DNA of 64,000 nucleotides from Sipunculus nudus (lineage: Eukaryota; Annelida; Sipuncula; Golfingiida; Sipunculidae): positions 1 through 64,000 of the forward strand of contig JAPPUL010000070.1 in assembly GCA_026874595.1 (NCBI GenBank), written 5' to 3'. Below are positions 52,565-61,894 of this stretch, one piece after another. A program made the translations under genes and the position numbers. The notes beneath the pieces are model-generated. The model had not been told where the DNA came from, searched no databases, and saw only the letters and a list, made by a program, of their open reading frames with translations. The number at the start of each line of letters is the position of its first letter. Position 1 is the first letter of the stretch.

Positions 52565-54506
52565 TTATTAGTTTCTTAGTCAGTTCAACTATCCCTTCAA
52601 CATCCAAATTAAGCTCCTTTAGAATCTGTTGTCTTTTTCCATGTGGTACAAACTTATCCGGTACCCCATGTATATATAGATTAAATGATGCTTTACTAAT
52701 TTTATTTGCTTCCTCTAAAAAACATGACCCAAACCCGCCAATAATACTATGATCTTCAACTGTAATAATATATGAATTGTGTTCAAGAGCGTAACTTACA
52801 AGTTTAGTATCTATGGGCTTTGCAAAGCGTGGGTTTATTACAGTTGCATTTATATTCATATCAGCAAGAATATCAGCCGCTAAAAGGCATACTAAAGACA
52901 TAGGACCATACCCAACAAGTACAATATCACAACCATGTCTTAAAACCTCGCCTTTCCCAAACTCTATCTCATCTGCAGTGCTTTGGTTATAATCTTTTGG
53001 TGCTATGGTCTTATCTCGAGGAAATCTTATGCTTGTTGGATATTTATTTAAGCGTAATGTATATTCAAGCATAGCCTTAAGTTCAAGTCCGTCCTTTGGT
53101 GACATTAATACCATATTAGGCATGCACCGCAAAAAACTAATGTCAAATACCCCAGCATGTGTTGCCCCATCCTCACCTACAACTCCTGCCCTGTCTGTTG
53201 CAAGTAATACAGGACGTGCATTTAAGCATACCTCTTGAAAGATTTGGTCATATGCCCTTTGCGTGAATGTCGAATATATTGCACATACAGGCTTAAGGCC
53301 AGCTGAACTTTGTCCGGCGGCAAGTCCGAGTGCATGTTGTTCGCATATTGCAACATCAAAAAAACGGTCTGGATAATGTTCCTTAAACTTAGAAAGCCCT
53401 GTACCTCCTGGCATTGCTGCTGTTATCCCTATAACTTTTAAATCTTTTTTGGCAATCGCAACTAAACTATCTGCAAAAACATTTGTAAATGCTACCTTCT
53501 CTATGCTCTCCTCTACACTTTGCTTTATGCTTTTGTTTTGTTCAATTTCTTTTTTGGTAGTTTCTAACTTATTTTCTTTTACTGCTTCTTTTACTTGAGG
53601 AGGGGCTATGCCATGAAACTTCTCCGGATTGTTCATTGCATCTTTATGTCCATTGCCTTTGTTTGTTATTATATGTAAGAGTACAGGCTTTTTAAAATTC
53701 TTTACTAATTTCAAGCTATCAATTAATAAAGATATATCATGTCCATCAAACGGTCCAAAATATTCAAAGTCAAGAGCCGTGAAAAAACGTCCATCTACTC
53801 CTACCTGGCGTTTTATTGCGGTTGCCAAGTTATCCAAGGCCTCCTTAACGGATTCTCCAAGCTTGGGAATCTTTGTTACCAAAGACTTTATTTCCTCTCG
53901 CGCCTCTTGATAACAGTTTGATAATCTTATTTTATTTAAATATTTGGCAAAGGAGCCCGTTGATTGCGATATTGACATCCCATTGTCATTTAATATAACT
54001 ATTAGATTTTCGTTTAGATGTCCTGCATGATTTAATGCTTCGAAGGACATACCTGCACTTAAAGCTGCATCTCCTACTAAAGCTATTGTCTTTCCTCCCA
54101 TACTACTAAGTCTTTTGCCTGACGCTATCCCAAGACTTAAGGATAGGGCGGTCCCTGCATGCCCCAATAAAAAAGTGTCTGCTTTGTTTTCTTTAGGATC
54201 TGTAAAACCACAAAGTCCATGTCTTTGTCTTAGCGTATGGAAAATATCTTTTCGCCCTGTTAATATTTTGTGAGGATAGCTTTGGTGACTTACATCAAAT
54301 ACAATTTTATCATCTGCAAAAAAGTCAAATACATAATGCAGCGCAATGCTAATTTCAATTACACCTAAGTTTGAAGACAAATGTCCGCCTACTCTAAATA
54401 CTACATCCTCTATAAAATCACGAATCTCTATACTAAGTAATTCAAGTTCCTGAGTAGATAGCTTTTTAACATCATCTGGTCCTTTTATTTTCTCTAAATA
54501 ACTCAT
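52539..54506 (-). CDS. dxs: 1-deoxy-D-xylulose-5-phosphate synthase
   Basis: The 655-residue thiamine diphosphate enzyme makes DXP from pyruvate and glyceraldehyde 3-phosphate, first step of the MEP isoprenoid pathway. VGDAALSAGMSFEALNHAG with NDNGMS is the ThDP/Mg site, HQSYPHKILTGR and FFDVAICEQHALGLAAG (catalytic Glu) follow, and the C-terminal transketolase domain ends with KKETEIFR. Residues about 310-350 are a Lys/Glu-rich insert (EAVKENKLETTKKEIEQ), longer than usual. Same strand as the prenyl synthase upstream and cyoE downstream: a compact isoprenoid cluster. Confidence 0.96.
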   Translation of the reverse strand: MSYLEKIKGPDDVKKLSTQELELLSIEIRDFIEDVVFRVGGHLSSNLGVIEISIALHYVFDFFADDKIVFDVSHQSYPHKILTGRKDIFHTLRQRHGLCGFTDPKENKADTFLLGHAGTALSLSLGIASGKRLSSMGGKTIALVGDAALSAGMSFEALNHAGHLNENLIVILNDNGMSISQSTGSFAKYLNKIRLSNCYQEAREEIKSLVTKIPKLGESVKEALDNLATAIKRQVGVDGRFFTALDFEYFGPFDGHDISLLIDSLKLVKNFKKPVLLHIITNKGNGHKDAMNNPEKFHGIAPPQVKEAVKENKLETTKKEIEQNKSIKQSVEESIEKVAFTNVFADSLVAIAKKDLKVIGITAAMPGGTGLSKFKEHYPDRFFDVAICEQHALGLAAGQSSAGLKPVCAIYSTFTQRAYDQIFQEVCLNARPVLLATDRAGVVGEDGATHAGVFDISFLRCMPNMVLMSPKDGLELKAMLEYTLRLNKYPTSIRFPRDKTIAPKDYNQSTADEIEFGKGEVLRHGCDIVLVGYGPMSLVCLLAADILADMNINATVINPRFAKPIDTKLVSYALEHNSYIITVEDHSIIGGFGSCFLEEANKISKASFNLYIHGVPDKFVPHGKRQQILKELNLDVEGIVELTKKLIKKETEIFR

Positions 54507-54509
54507 CTT

Positions 54510-54537
54510 TTCTTAAATCCTTATTCTTAAATCCTTA
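54510..54537 (-). repeat. 14 bp x 2 leader duplication before dxs
   Basis: On the coding strand TAAGGATTTAAGAA occurs twice, ending 3 bp before the dxs ATG. Each copy has AAGGA, so the ribosome-site-like core is duplicated. Confidence 0.85.
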
Positions 54538-54576
54538 TAAATTTTCCCTACCGCCTCTCCTTAAGTAGGACTCAGG

Positions 54577-55505
54577 TTAACTTTTCCTCAAAAACATTAT
54601 ATCAAGCATATCTTTTAACTCTTCATTATTCTTATAACTTCCTATTAAATCTTTGCTCTGTTCAAATAGCTTGCCAGCACGTGCTTTTGATTCTTCAAGC
54701 CCATAATAGGCGGGATAGGTAAGCTTGTTCATAGCCGCATCCTTACCTTCACGCTTGCCAAGTTCTTTTAAATTCCCCTCTACATCAAGTATGTCATCCA
54801 CTATCTGAAACCCAAGTCCTATCTTATCTCCCAAAAGCCCAAGCCTTTTTATATCTTCCTCATCACCACCACCGCATAAGGCTCCTACTAAAACTGAAGC
54901 TCGTATTAATGCTCCCGTCTTCTTCTTATGGATATATTCAAGCCGTATCTCAAGATCTGACATCTTCTCATTCTCATCTTTATGAATGTTTGTTTTGCCT
55001 TCCTTTGCCTTTGCATCCGTCATAAGTACATCTTGAACCTGGCCCCCTACCATGCCGTCTACTCCACATGCCTTGCTCACTTCTCGTATCAATTTCAATA
55101 TTTGCTCACTTCCTTGTCCCCCTCGTGTTAACCAATCAAAAGCAAGGGTCAAAAGCCCATCCCCTGCAAGTAGGGCCACCGCTTCGCCATAACGCTTATG
55201 GCAACTCTCTTTCCCTCGTCTGTAATCATCATTATCTATTGCTGGCAGGTCATCGTGTATTAATGAATACGTATGTATTAGCTCTAGCGCACATGCAGGA
55301 TAGTATATACCAGATTCATCGCCAGAGAGCATCTTCTTTACCAATATACTTAATATTGCTCGTATCCTTTTGCCCCCTGCAAACACGCTGTAACGTATCG
55401 CATCTAGTAACTCTTTGTTATATCCTTCCGCACTCGGCAAAGGTAAATGCTTATTCAAAAATAAATCTATCTCTTTTTTTTTACCTCTAATAACTCCTTA
55501 TTCAT
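54577..55505 (-). CDS. ispA: (2E,6E)-farnesyl/geranylgeranyl diphosphate synthase; frame break in an A9 run at codon 8-11
   Basis: The enzyme elongates allylic diphosphates with IPP. FARM is DDLPAIDNDDYRRG, SARM GFQIVDDILD, plus GGKRIRAIL and CHKRYGEAVALLAGD. The open frame begins only at a TTG (55458), leaving the N-terminus about 15 residues short. An ATG at 55505 with GAGG 6-7 nt upstream gives MNKELLEVKK, then an A9 run puts EIDLFL out of frame; A10 or A7 would restore it. So the true start is probably 55505, with a length change in the A-run. This is the only break in the window not explained by one extra base. Confidence 0.87.
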
Positions 55506-55649
55506 CTATAGCCTCTATAAAAATCCTATGTGAAAATACTCTTTAATAATCTCTCATACTAGCATCAGTCTTCCATAATGACCCCACATTAAAAGATAAT
55601 AATTTTTATCTCCGTTTCCTTTTATATTTCTTTTATGTCTTTATCTTTT

Positions 55650-56519
55650 TTATGTACTTTGACCTTTTAAAGATAATTTTACTATGTCCTCAAGCTCCTC
55701 TACGTTTATATATGTATCTTGGCAGGGCCCGTTTGGCCTTATGTTGGGAATCCCGTATACTGGAAGTTTAGCTCCAACATCTTTTATCCCGCTGACTAAA
55801 TCCCTCTCGCAGGCAACTCCTATTATTTCACTCGGCCGGTATTCTTTTACTTTCTTACGTGCAACCTCCCCCCCTCCACATATTGCAAGTTCGACGTTGT
55901 GTTCCTTGCTTATCCGTTTTATGTTTTCGTAATTGTCTTTCGTCAGGCACCTAGGCAGCAATATCAAAAGTCTCTTGCTTTGCCCTCGGCTTTTATGCCC
56001 TTGTAAATATAACTTGTTTGTTACCTTCACAAACGAATTCCCAAGCCGGTCCTTATTATAGTTAAATAGTTTTCCAATAGCAAATACTTTATCTAATATA
56101 TAGTTTAGGACTTTTAAATTAACTTTCCATCTTGAGGAGATATTTGTTTTTGTATAACTAGCTAGTAATAAAAGCAGATAATTTGTTAATAGGTATAGGG
56201 CAACTAATATAAAGCCTATGAAGAATATTAAAGATATATTCTCGCCAAGTTCATTAAGTCTTGGCTCGATTAAATAATATACTGTATAGCTTATCCCTAT
56301 AAATATAAGTACTGCTATAAATGCGAAAAACAAAAATGTATGTTTTGGTGTGTCAACTCTAGCATTTACAGCTCCATCCCATGAAGCCCACTCAGTACCA
56401 AGCTTCCTAACCCGCTCACCACCTCCTTCGCCCTCTTTCCCTTTTAGCTTTTGGTTTTTATCTATTTTTAATTCTGTCTTTTCTTTGTTCACGATGTTAC
56501 CCCCATATGTTACCCCCAT
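55650..56519 (-). CDS. DUF116-family membrane protein
   Basis: A charged Gly/Lys-rich N-terminus (to about 60) is followed by two membrane helices (FLFFAFIAVLIFIGIS and ISLIFFIGFILVALYLL) and a cytoplasmic DUF116 domain: LLILLPRCLTKDNY, LAICGGGEVARKK, IIGVACERDLVSGI and IPNIRPNGPC. The four Cys could bind a metal or Fe-S cluster. The function of DUF116 is unknown to me. The start is uncertain: a GTG at 56492 or any in-frame ATG of the six-copy array upstream; the listed start is the ATG nearest in frame. It lies between the prenyl synthase and a P-loop kinase. Confidence 0.85.
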   Translation of the reverse strand: MGVTYGGNIVNKEKTELKIDKNQKLKGKEGEGGGERVRKLGTEWASWDGAVNARVDTPKHTFLFFAFIAVLIFIGISYTVYYLIEPRLNELGENISLIFFIGFILVALYLLTNYLLLLLASYTKTNISSRWKVNLKVLNYILDKVFAIGKLFNYNKDRLGNSFVKVTNKLYLQGHKSRGQSKRLLILLPRCLTKDNYENIKRISKEHNVELAICGGGEVARKKVKEYRPSEIIGVACERDLVSGIKDVGAKLPVYGIPNIRPNGPCQDTYINVEELEDIVKLSLKGQST

Positions 56520-56571
56520 ATGTTACCCTCATATGTTACCCCCATATGTTACCCCCATATGTTACCCTCAA
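56494..56571 (-). repeat. 13 bp x 6 array of ribosome-site/ATG modules before the DUF116 gene
   Basis: On the coding strand the unit ATATGGGGGTAAC (two copies have GAGGG) is repeated six times. Each unit contains an ATG and, 6 nt before the next ATG, a GGGGGT or GAGGGT ribosome-site-like core. Because 13 is not a multiple of three, successive ATGs are in different frames, and only every third one reads into the gene. The DUF116 start region sits inside the array. Confidence 0.93.
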
Positions 56572-56735
56572 TGCCCGGCTCTTCTCAATTTGCGCCTGTT
56601 ACTAGAAAAAGTCTTTTGGCTAACTAGCACATTGTTCTTAGTTTTTTTTAATATAAACTGTTTATCCTATAAACTGTAAGGTAATAAGATAACAAGCATT
56701 TTTATCTAGGTCAACTTTATTAGTTTACTATAGCT

Positions 56736-57293
56736 CTATAGTTTATACCTCCTGCAAACATTATCTAAAGACTCATCTAACTTATCTTTCCCTTCACTTT
56801 CGTTTAATAATGTGTAGTCTGCAAGCGCTATCGGGCCGCCTTTTTCTATTTTTTCTACCTCTTCAATGTCTCTTTTATCTACTTCTTCTTCTTTTAATGG
56901 GCGACTTTCCCTTTTATATAGCCTTTTGTACCTTAGCTCCTTAGGGCTGTATAACGCTAGTACAAAAAGCTCTTCTCTATATCTTTGCTTTAAAATCTTA
57001 TATTCTGACAAACTGTAAAGACCATCTATTATTACCTTTTGACCGGCACTTAATAAATTATCTATCTCCCCTGAAGACAAAAGTGCATAAGCTCCCATCC
57101 CATGTTCTGCTCTTATGCCCTCACGCACTTCCTTCTCGTTTTCAGGCGTTATAGCCTTACCCCTGCGCTTTAACTCTTCAAGCGTTAACTTGCCAAAATA
57201 TACTCGCTTGTACCCTCTGCTCTCAAAATGTTTACTTGCAAGCGATTTACCACTCCCTGCAAGTCCCACCAATGCAACAATGTTTTTACTCAT
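56736..57293 (-). CDS. P-loop nucleotide kinase, dephospho-CoA-kinase-like
   Basis: The 185-residue protein has Walker A GLAGSGKS at residue 10, VIIDGLYSLSEYKIL as the Walker B-like strand and a basic lid region RYKRLYKRESRPL. It resembles the archaeal-type dephospho-CoA-kinase-like and adenylate-kinase-like ATPases, not standard CoaE. The substrate is unknown. It lies 26 bp after glyS and before DUF116 on the same strand, with no strong ribosome site. Confidence 0.75.
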   Translation of the reverse strand: MSKNIVALVGLAGSGKSLASKHFESRGYKRVYFGKLTLEELKRRGKAITPENEKEVREGIRAEHGMGAYALLSSGEIDNLLSAGQKVIIDGLYSLSEYKILKQRYREELFVLALYSPKELRYKRLYKRESRPLKEEEVDKRDIEEVEKIEKGGPIALADYTLLNESEGKDKLDESLDNVCRRYKL

Positions 57294-57319
57294 AAACCAC
57301 TTTCTTCCAACAACTAAAG

Positions 57320-58696
57320 TTAAACTAGATTCTCAGCTAGATACTCACTCACCTTATTAAGCTTTATCCTCTCCTGTCTCATACTGTCTCGCTCCCTTAT
57401 GGTTATACTCTCATCTTTTAAACTATCATAATCAACCGTTATACAAAATGGTGTGCCTATCTCATCTTGACGCCTATATAGTTTTCCTATACTGCCTGTG
57501 TCGTCATATTGCACTGAATAGCCGCTTTGGCTTAGTGTTTGGCTTAGTCTTTTTGCTGTTTTGACTATTTCTACTTCGTTGCGCTTTAATGGTAGTATTC
57601 CGGCCTTTATTGGCGAGAGCCGCCTGTTTAACTTCAATATCCGACGTTTGGTAGCTCCTGCCTCTTCCTCTTTATACGCATCTAGTAAAAAGGTTAGTAT
57701 CGTTCTGTCTACTCCAAACGAGGGTTCTACTACATACGGTATATATGTTTCATCGCTTTGCGGATCTTTATAGTGTAATTCCTCTTGCCCGAAAGCCTCA
57801 TGTTGTCTTAAATCATAATCTCCCCTCGACGCTATACCCTCAAGTTCTCCCCAGCCAAACGGAAACTTATATTCTATATCTAGCGTCTTATTTGAATAGT
57901 GAGATAACTCCTCCTTGCCATGCTCCCGTAACCTTAAATTATTTTTATCTATTGACAAACTCAAAAACCAATTCATAGATTCATTAACCCATTCATCAAA
58001 GTATTTTGACTCCTCGTTCGGTTTTACAAAATATTCTATCTCCATTTGTTCAAACTCACGTGTTCTATATGTGAAATTACCAGGCGTTATCTCATTGCGA
58101 AACGCTTTGCCTATTTGGGCTATACCAAACGGAAGTTTCTTTCTACTTGATCTTAAAACATTTTTGAAGTTAACAAATATCCCCTGAGCCGTCTCAGGCC
58201 TCATGTATAACTCTGTTGTACTCTCTTCTATCACTCCTTGAAACGTTTTGAACATTAAATTGAATTCTCGACTCTCCGTTAGTTCCTTATTCCCACAGCT
58301 TGGACAGCCGATATCATTATCTTTTAATAGTTTGTTTAACTCGGCGTTTGTTTTACCTTCAACAGATGTTTTTAACTTGTTTTCAAGTATATGATCTGCT
58401 CTGAAACGCTCTTTACATGATTTGCAGTCAACTAATGGATCATTAAACGATTTAAGATGTCCACTTGCCTCCCAAACCTTCGGATGTAGCAAAATACCAC
58501 TGTCAAGACCAACAACATCTTCTCGCCTCTCTACAAAGTGTTTCCACCACTGTTGCTTTACGTTGTTTTTAAGCTCAACTCCCAATGGCCCGTAGTCCCA
58601 TGTGTTTGAAAGCCCTCCATATATTTGTGAGCCCGGATATATATATCCACGTTGCTTGCACATTGCAATTAGCTCTTTTACTTTTACATTATCCAT
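57320..58696 (-). CDS. glyS: glycyl-tRNA synthetase, single-chain (alpha2) type
   Basis: This 458-residue class II synthetase charges tRNA(Gly). GSQIYGGLSNTWDYGPLG is the typical N-terminus, CKSCKERFRADHIL and CPSCGNKEL form a zinc insert, RPETAQGIFVNFKN is motif 2 context and EPSFGVDRTIL motif 3. It is the archaeal/eukaryal-like dimeric form also found in many bacteria. I start at ATG 58696, 5 nt after GAGGG, not the GTG two codons earlier. Confidence 0.96.
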   Translation of the reverse strand: MDNVKVKELIAMCKQRGYIYPGSQIYGGLSNTWDYGPLGVELKNNVKQQWWKHFVERREDVVGLDSGILLHPKVWEASGHLKSFNDPLVDCKSCKERFRADHILENKLKTSVEGKTNAELNKLLKDNDIGCPSCGNKELTESREFNLMFKTFQGVIEESTTELYMRPETAQGIFVNFKNVLRSSRKKLPFGIAQIGKAFRNEITPGNFTYRTREFEQMEIEYFVKPNEESKYFDEWVNESMNWFLSLSIDKNNLRLREHGKEELSHYSNKTLDIEYKFPFGWGELEGIASRGDYDLRQHEAFGQEELHYKDPQSDETYIPYVVEPSFGVDRTILTFLLDAYKEEEAGATKRRILKLNRRLSPIKAGILPLKRNEVEIVKTAKRLSQTLSQSGYSVQYDDTGSIGKLYRRQDEIGTPFCITVDYDSLKDESITIRERDSMRQERIKLNKVSEYLAENLV

Positions 58697-58833
58697 TTTC
58701 ACCCTCGATACTTAGTCTTTTTTTTACTGTTATATTTATAATATTTTTATAGCTGTTTTTTGCACATTTTAAGTAATTATTAATTATATTAAACTTTTTA
58801 ACATTCTATTTAGAGTTTTATAGGATTTATAAG

Positions 58834-59283
58834 ATGAACCTTGCTGTTAACTTTATTAAGCTTAAAAGTAATGCTATACCTCCCAAATATGCTACTTTAG
58901 GTTCTTGTGGTTTGGACCTTTTTGCTTTAACTTTAAATTCTAAAGATTTAGTCTTAAACCCAGGACAAAGTGAGATAATAAATACTGGTATTGCTTTGGA
59001 AATACCAGCCGGTTTTGAAGGACAGGTTAGACCAAGAAGCGGTATTGCCTTTCATTACAACGTTACAGTTTTAAATGCACCAGGGACCATTGATTCTGAC
59101 TATCGGGGAGAGATTAAAGTCATTTTAATAAATCTAGGCGATAACCCTTTTATTATTAAGCACCATATGAGAATCGCTCAGCTTGTTATTGCACCTGTTG
59201 CCAGAGTGAACCTGCTTGAACAAAAGAATCTCTCATCATTAACCAAAAGAGGAGCTCATGGTTTTGGCAGTACGGGATATTAA
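58834..59283 (+). CDS. dut: deoxyuridine 5'-triphosphate nucleotidohydrolase
   Basis: The 149-residue trimeric dUTPase removes dUTP and supplies dUMP. Motifs 1 to 5 are visible: GSCGLDLFAL, RPRSGIAF, NAPGTIDSDYRGEIKVIL, RIAQLVIAPV and RGAHGFGSTGY. It is the only plus-strand gene in the last 13 kb and the only plus-strand gene here with pyrimidine-ending codons (ATT, GCT, CTT). Confidence 0.97.
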   Translation: MNLAVNFIKLKSNAIPPKYATLGSCGLDLFALTLNSKDLVLNPGQSEIINTGIALEIPAGFEGQVRPRSGIAFHYNVTVLNAPGTIDSDYRGEIKVILINLGDNPFIIKHHMRIAQLVIAPVARVNLLEQKNLSSLTKRGAHGFGSTGY

Positions 59284-59321
59284 AACCTTTTGGGAGACAC
59301 TAACTTAGAATATATTTTGCT

Positions 59322-59867
59322 TTAATTTCTTGTTAACATGTTAAATAGTTTATATGCCTCGTCTGTGTTCCAGTATATGCCACCGGACTTGTGTGCTATT
59401 ATATAGCCTTTAGGGTCTATTATGAAGGTTTGTGGGATTGAAGTTACTCCGTATTTCTCTTCGGAACCCGCACTATTTGCTATCTCAAAACTATAGTTAT
59501 TTAAGTCTTGAAAGTCTTTTAATATGTCTTCATTTTCGTAGCTTACTGCAAGCATTGCAAATCTGCGCTTCTTTAACTTCTTGTTTAAATCATCCATTGA
59601 CGGCATCTCTTCCCGGCAAGGAGGACACCATGTTGCCCAGAAATTTAAAAAGACGACCTTTCCCCTATACGATTTTAGACTCACCTTCTGTCCAGTTGAT
59701 ATCTTTGTCATTATGAAATTGGGTGCTTCTATCTTTTCTTTCACTCGGGTTATTCTCATCGTGTCTAATAGCTTTTGTATACTTTGATTTGAGCCATGAC
59801 TTGTTACTGATACGTTTCCAAGAGCAAGTATTGCAAGCAACAGTAATATTATAGTTCTGCTTTTCAT
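59322..59867 (-). CDS. TlpA-like extracytoplasmic thioredoxin
   Basis: The 181-residue protein has a signal peptide (TIILLLLAILALGNVSVTSHG) and a redoxin domain with FLNFWATWCPPCREEMPSM (active-site CPPC) and the cis-Pro in TSIPQTFIID. It would reduce periplasmic disulfides, for example in cytochrome c or oxidase maturation, which fits the presence of heme O synthase. GGAGG lies 10 nt before the ATG. The 59868-60098 gap shows only an 11-13 bp repeat of TTTTTGCTTATAC near 59958-59990. Confidence 0.92.
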   Translation of the reverse strand: MKSRTIILLLLAILALGNVSVTSHGSNQSIQKLLDTMRITRVKEKIEAPNFIMTKISTGQKVSLKSYRGKVVFLNFWATWCPPCREEMPSMDDLNKKLKKRRFAMLAVSYENEDILKDFQDLNNYSFEIANSAGSEEKYGVTSIPQTFIIDPKGYIIAHKSGGIYWNTDEAYKLFNMLTRN

Positions 59868-60098
59868 TTCTAAAGGCCCTCCTGCATTCTTTCACTTTTT
59901 TTAAGTTGTTGCATGATATATAAAGATAATCGTTTATAAAGATAATCCAAAATTGTTCTTTTTGCTTATACTTTTTGCTTATACTTTTTTTTGATCATTT
60001 ACACATCTTATATACTATTAACACTTTATATATAACCTTATAACCTGATTTACATCTTTGTAAGAGCTTGTACTTTAAGTAAGATAAGTATTTTAAGC

Positions 60099-61763
60099 TT
60101 ACTTTTTTACTATTATTGACACTTCTTTTGAGTTTGGACTCTCATGTCCGTTTTTATCAACGGCACTAACTGTAAAAAAGTATAACCTGCCTGCTTCAAG
60201 GGAACTTATTTCGTATTTAAGTTGTCTTTCAACACTAGTCAGGATTTTAGGAGGGCCTACCTGTAGATAATTACCTGTATCTGTGCCATAATATATTTTG
60301 TAGTATACAATATCCTTCTCAAGATTCCCTGCCCAAAGCAGCTTTACTTTGCCATCTTCACTATAAGCTTTTAAACCCCTTGGTGGTTTTGGTGGCAGAT
60401 CTCTTTCAAAGTCAAAGCTTAGATCTTTTAGTATAGGCGCATTCTCTCCATCATGTGAGCTTTTTAAGGTTGCTCGCCATTGAAAATATCTACCTTGGAC
60501 TTTTGTAATATTTGTTTTTATTGCATTTTTATCTAAATCATGGTCTAAATCGTGCCATGGGATGGTCATATCGTCTGGTGAGTATAATATGTCGCTTAGC
60601 CTGTATTGTAGCCTTATATGACTTTTATTAATCTCTTTTGACTTTAGGATATAATCATTTAAATAAGTCCCTTTGTACTCTAAATCGTATATATTGCTTA
60701 CTACATGTCCTTGCACATTGCCATAAGGCCTAACATGAAAGTATGCCTTCTCTTCCCACATACCTTTTCTTATGTCTTTACTTTTTCCCATCCCTTCTAA
60801 AGATGAGTTTTCTGCAACAAAAGAAGAACTAAAACTTGCAAGTTTTAATATCTTAGATTTTGGATATTTTGTTTGTTTGCTTATCTTAAGTTCGTCAAGA
60901 TAACCATAATATCCCTTGCCAATTATAAGGGGGAGTTTCTCTTGACCGCTAAATCTTGGTATTAGTACCGTGTCTTCTGGTTGTCCTGATTCAGTTACGA
61001 ATATACTACTTTCTTCGTTACCGTTTCTATAGTATGTTAGTTTTCCGTCTAAGCTTCTATACGTTATTGCATGATGTACCCATTCAAACTTGTGGAGTCG
61101 CTTTTGTCCCTCCAGGCTTACTTTATCTTTTGACTTTTGTTCTCCTCTTTCCATATTCGGACTGTGGAATATATTATGAAAATCAAAAAACAGTCGGCGT
61201 TCCTTTATATAACAGATTATACCTTTATATTTGTTTACCACGCCGTTTTCTATTACAGGACCATGTCGCTTTAATATTGTTTCACCATCACTTAGTAATG
61301 CAGGACTTGCCCAAAACTCTATTGTGAAGTCTCCTGTTGTTTGCTGTTCGAATAATGACTCCTCTGTAGGAATTAGTTCTATCTCGCTTTGATATGAAAA
61401 CTTCCCCGAACTGCTTCCATATATCTTATGTCCTGCAGAATATTGTAATCTCTTTATACCAACGTTATAATTGCCATCTGCAAAACTGCTTCCTAACTCA
61501 TCGTCGTTTAGTCCCTCTTCTATCTCCATTTTGTCTTCTTTATTAAAATGTATTAGAAGGTCTGTTTTTACATCGCTATAATATTCGTTGTCTTTTAATG
61601 TTAGCCAGACACTCTTATCTGATTTTGTTATTTGGCTTATATTTTTTTTGTGAGTGTTTTCAAAACGTTTTGATTTTGGGGATATTGTATAACTATTTAG
61701 GTTTGTTTTTGTGTTTAGTAATAAAGTTAAAATACTTATTACAAATATTATACTACTTCGCAT
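60099..61763 (-). CDS. secreted protein with LamG/concanavalin-like and fibronectin type III domains
   Basis: The 554-residue protein has a signal-like N-terminus (SSIIFVISILTLLLNT). A jelly-roll LamG domain (about 100-290) shows GDFTIEFWASPALL, FEWVHHAITYRSLDGKLTYYRNG and GYLDELKISKQTKYP. A middle region has paired segments about fragment length and Trp-rich strands, and the C-terminus is an FN3 domain (PPKPPRGLKAYSEDGKVKLLW to FFTVSAVDKNGHESPNSKE). It is probably surface or periplasmic and may bind glycans or protein. It follows the beta-propeller gene by 131 bp on the same strand. Confidence 0.85.
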   Translation of the reverse strand: MRSSIIFVISILTLLLNTKTNLNSYTISPKSKRFENTHKKNISQITKSDKSVWLTLKDNEYYSDVKTDLLIHFNKEDKMEIEEGLNDDELGSSFADGNYNVGIKRLQYSAGHKIYGSSSGKFSYQSEIELIPTEESLFEQQTTGDFTIEFWASPALLSDGETILKRHGPVIENGVVNKYKGIICYIKERRLFFDFHNIFHSPNMERGEQKSKDKVSLEGQKRLHKFEWVHHAITYRSLDGKLTYYRNGNEESSIFVTESGQPEDTVLIPRFSGQEKLPLIIGKGYYGYLDELKISKQTKYPKSKILKLASFSSSFVAENSSLEGMGKSKDIRKGMWEEKAYFHVRPYGNVQGHVVSNIYDLEYKGTYLNDYILKSKEINKSHIRLQYRLSDILYSPDDMTIPWHDLDHDLDKNAIKTNITKVQGRYFQWRATLKSSHDGENAPILKDLSFDFERDLPPKPPRGLKAYSEDGKVKLLWAGNLEKDIVYYKIYYGTDTGNYLQVGPPKILTSVERQLKYEISSLEAGRLYFFTVSAVDKNGHESPNSKEVSIIVKK

Positions 61764-61894
61764 AAGACCTTGTGCTTTTTATTATATGAGTTATTATAAA
61801 CTCTTTTAACTTTCCTTCTGTCCTTCTATCCCTTACCCTATTTCGACACTTTTTAACTTCTTTTATATCTTTTTTTATATTAAAAACCAGATAA

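Noticed and set aside
56494-56571. CRISPR-like array
   Set aside because: Units are contiguous with no spacers; it is a simple tandem repeat of start-codon modules. The same holds for every other repeat in the window.
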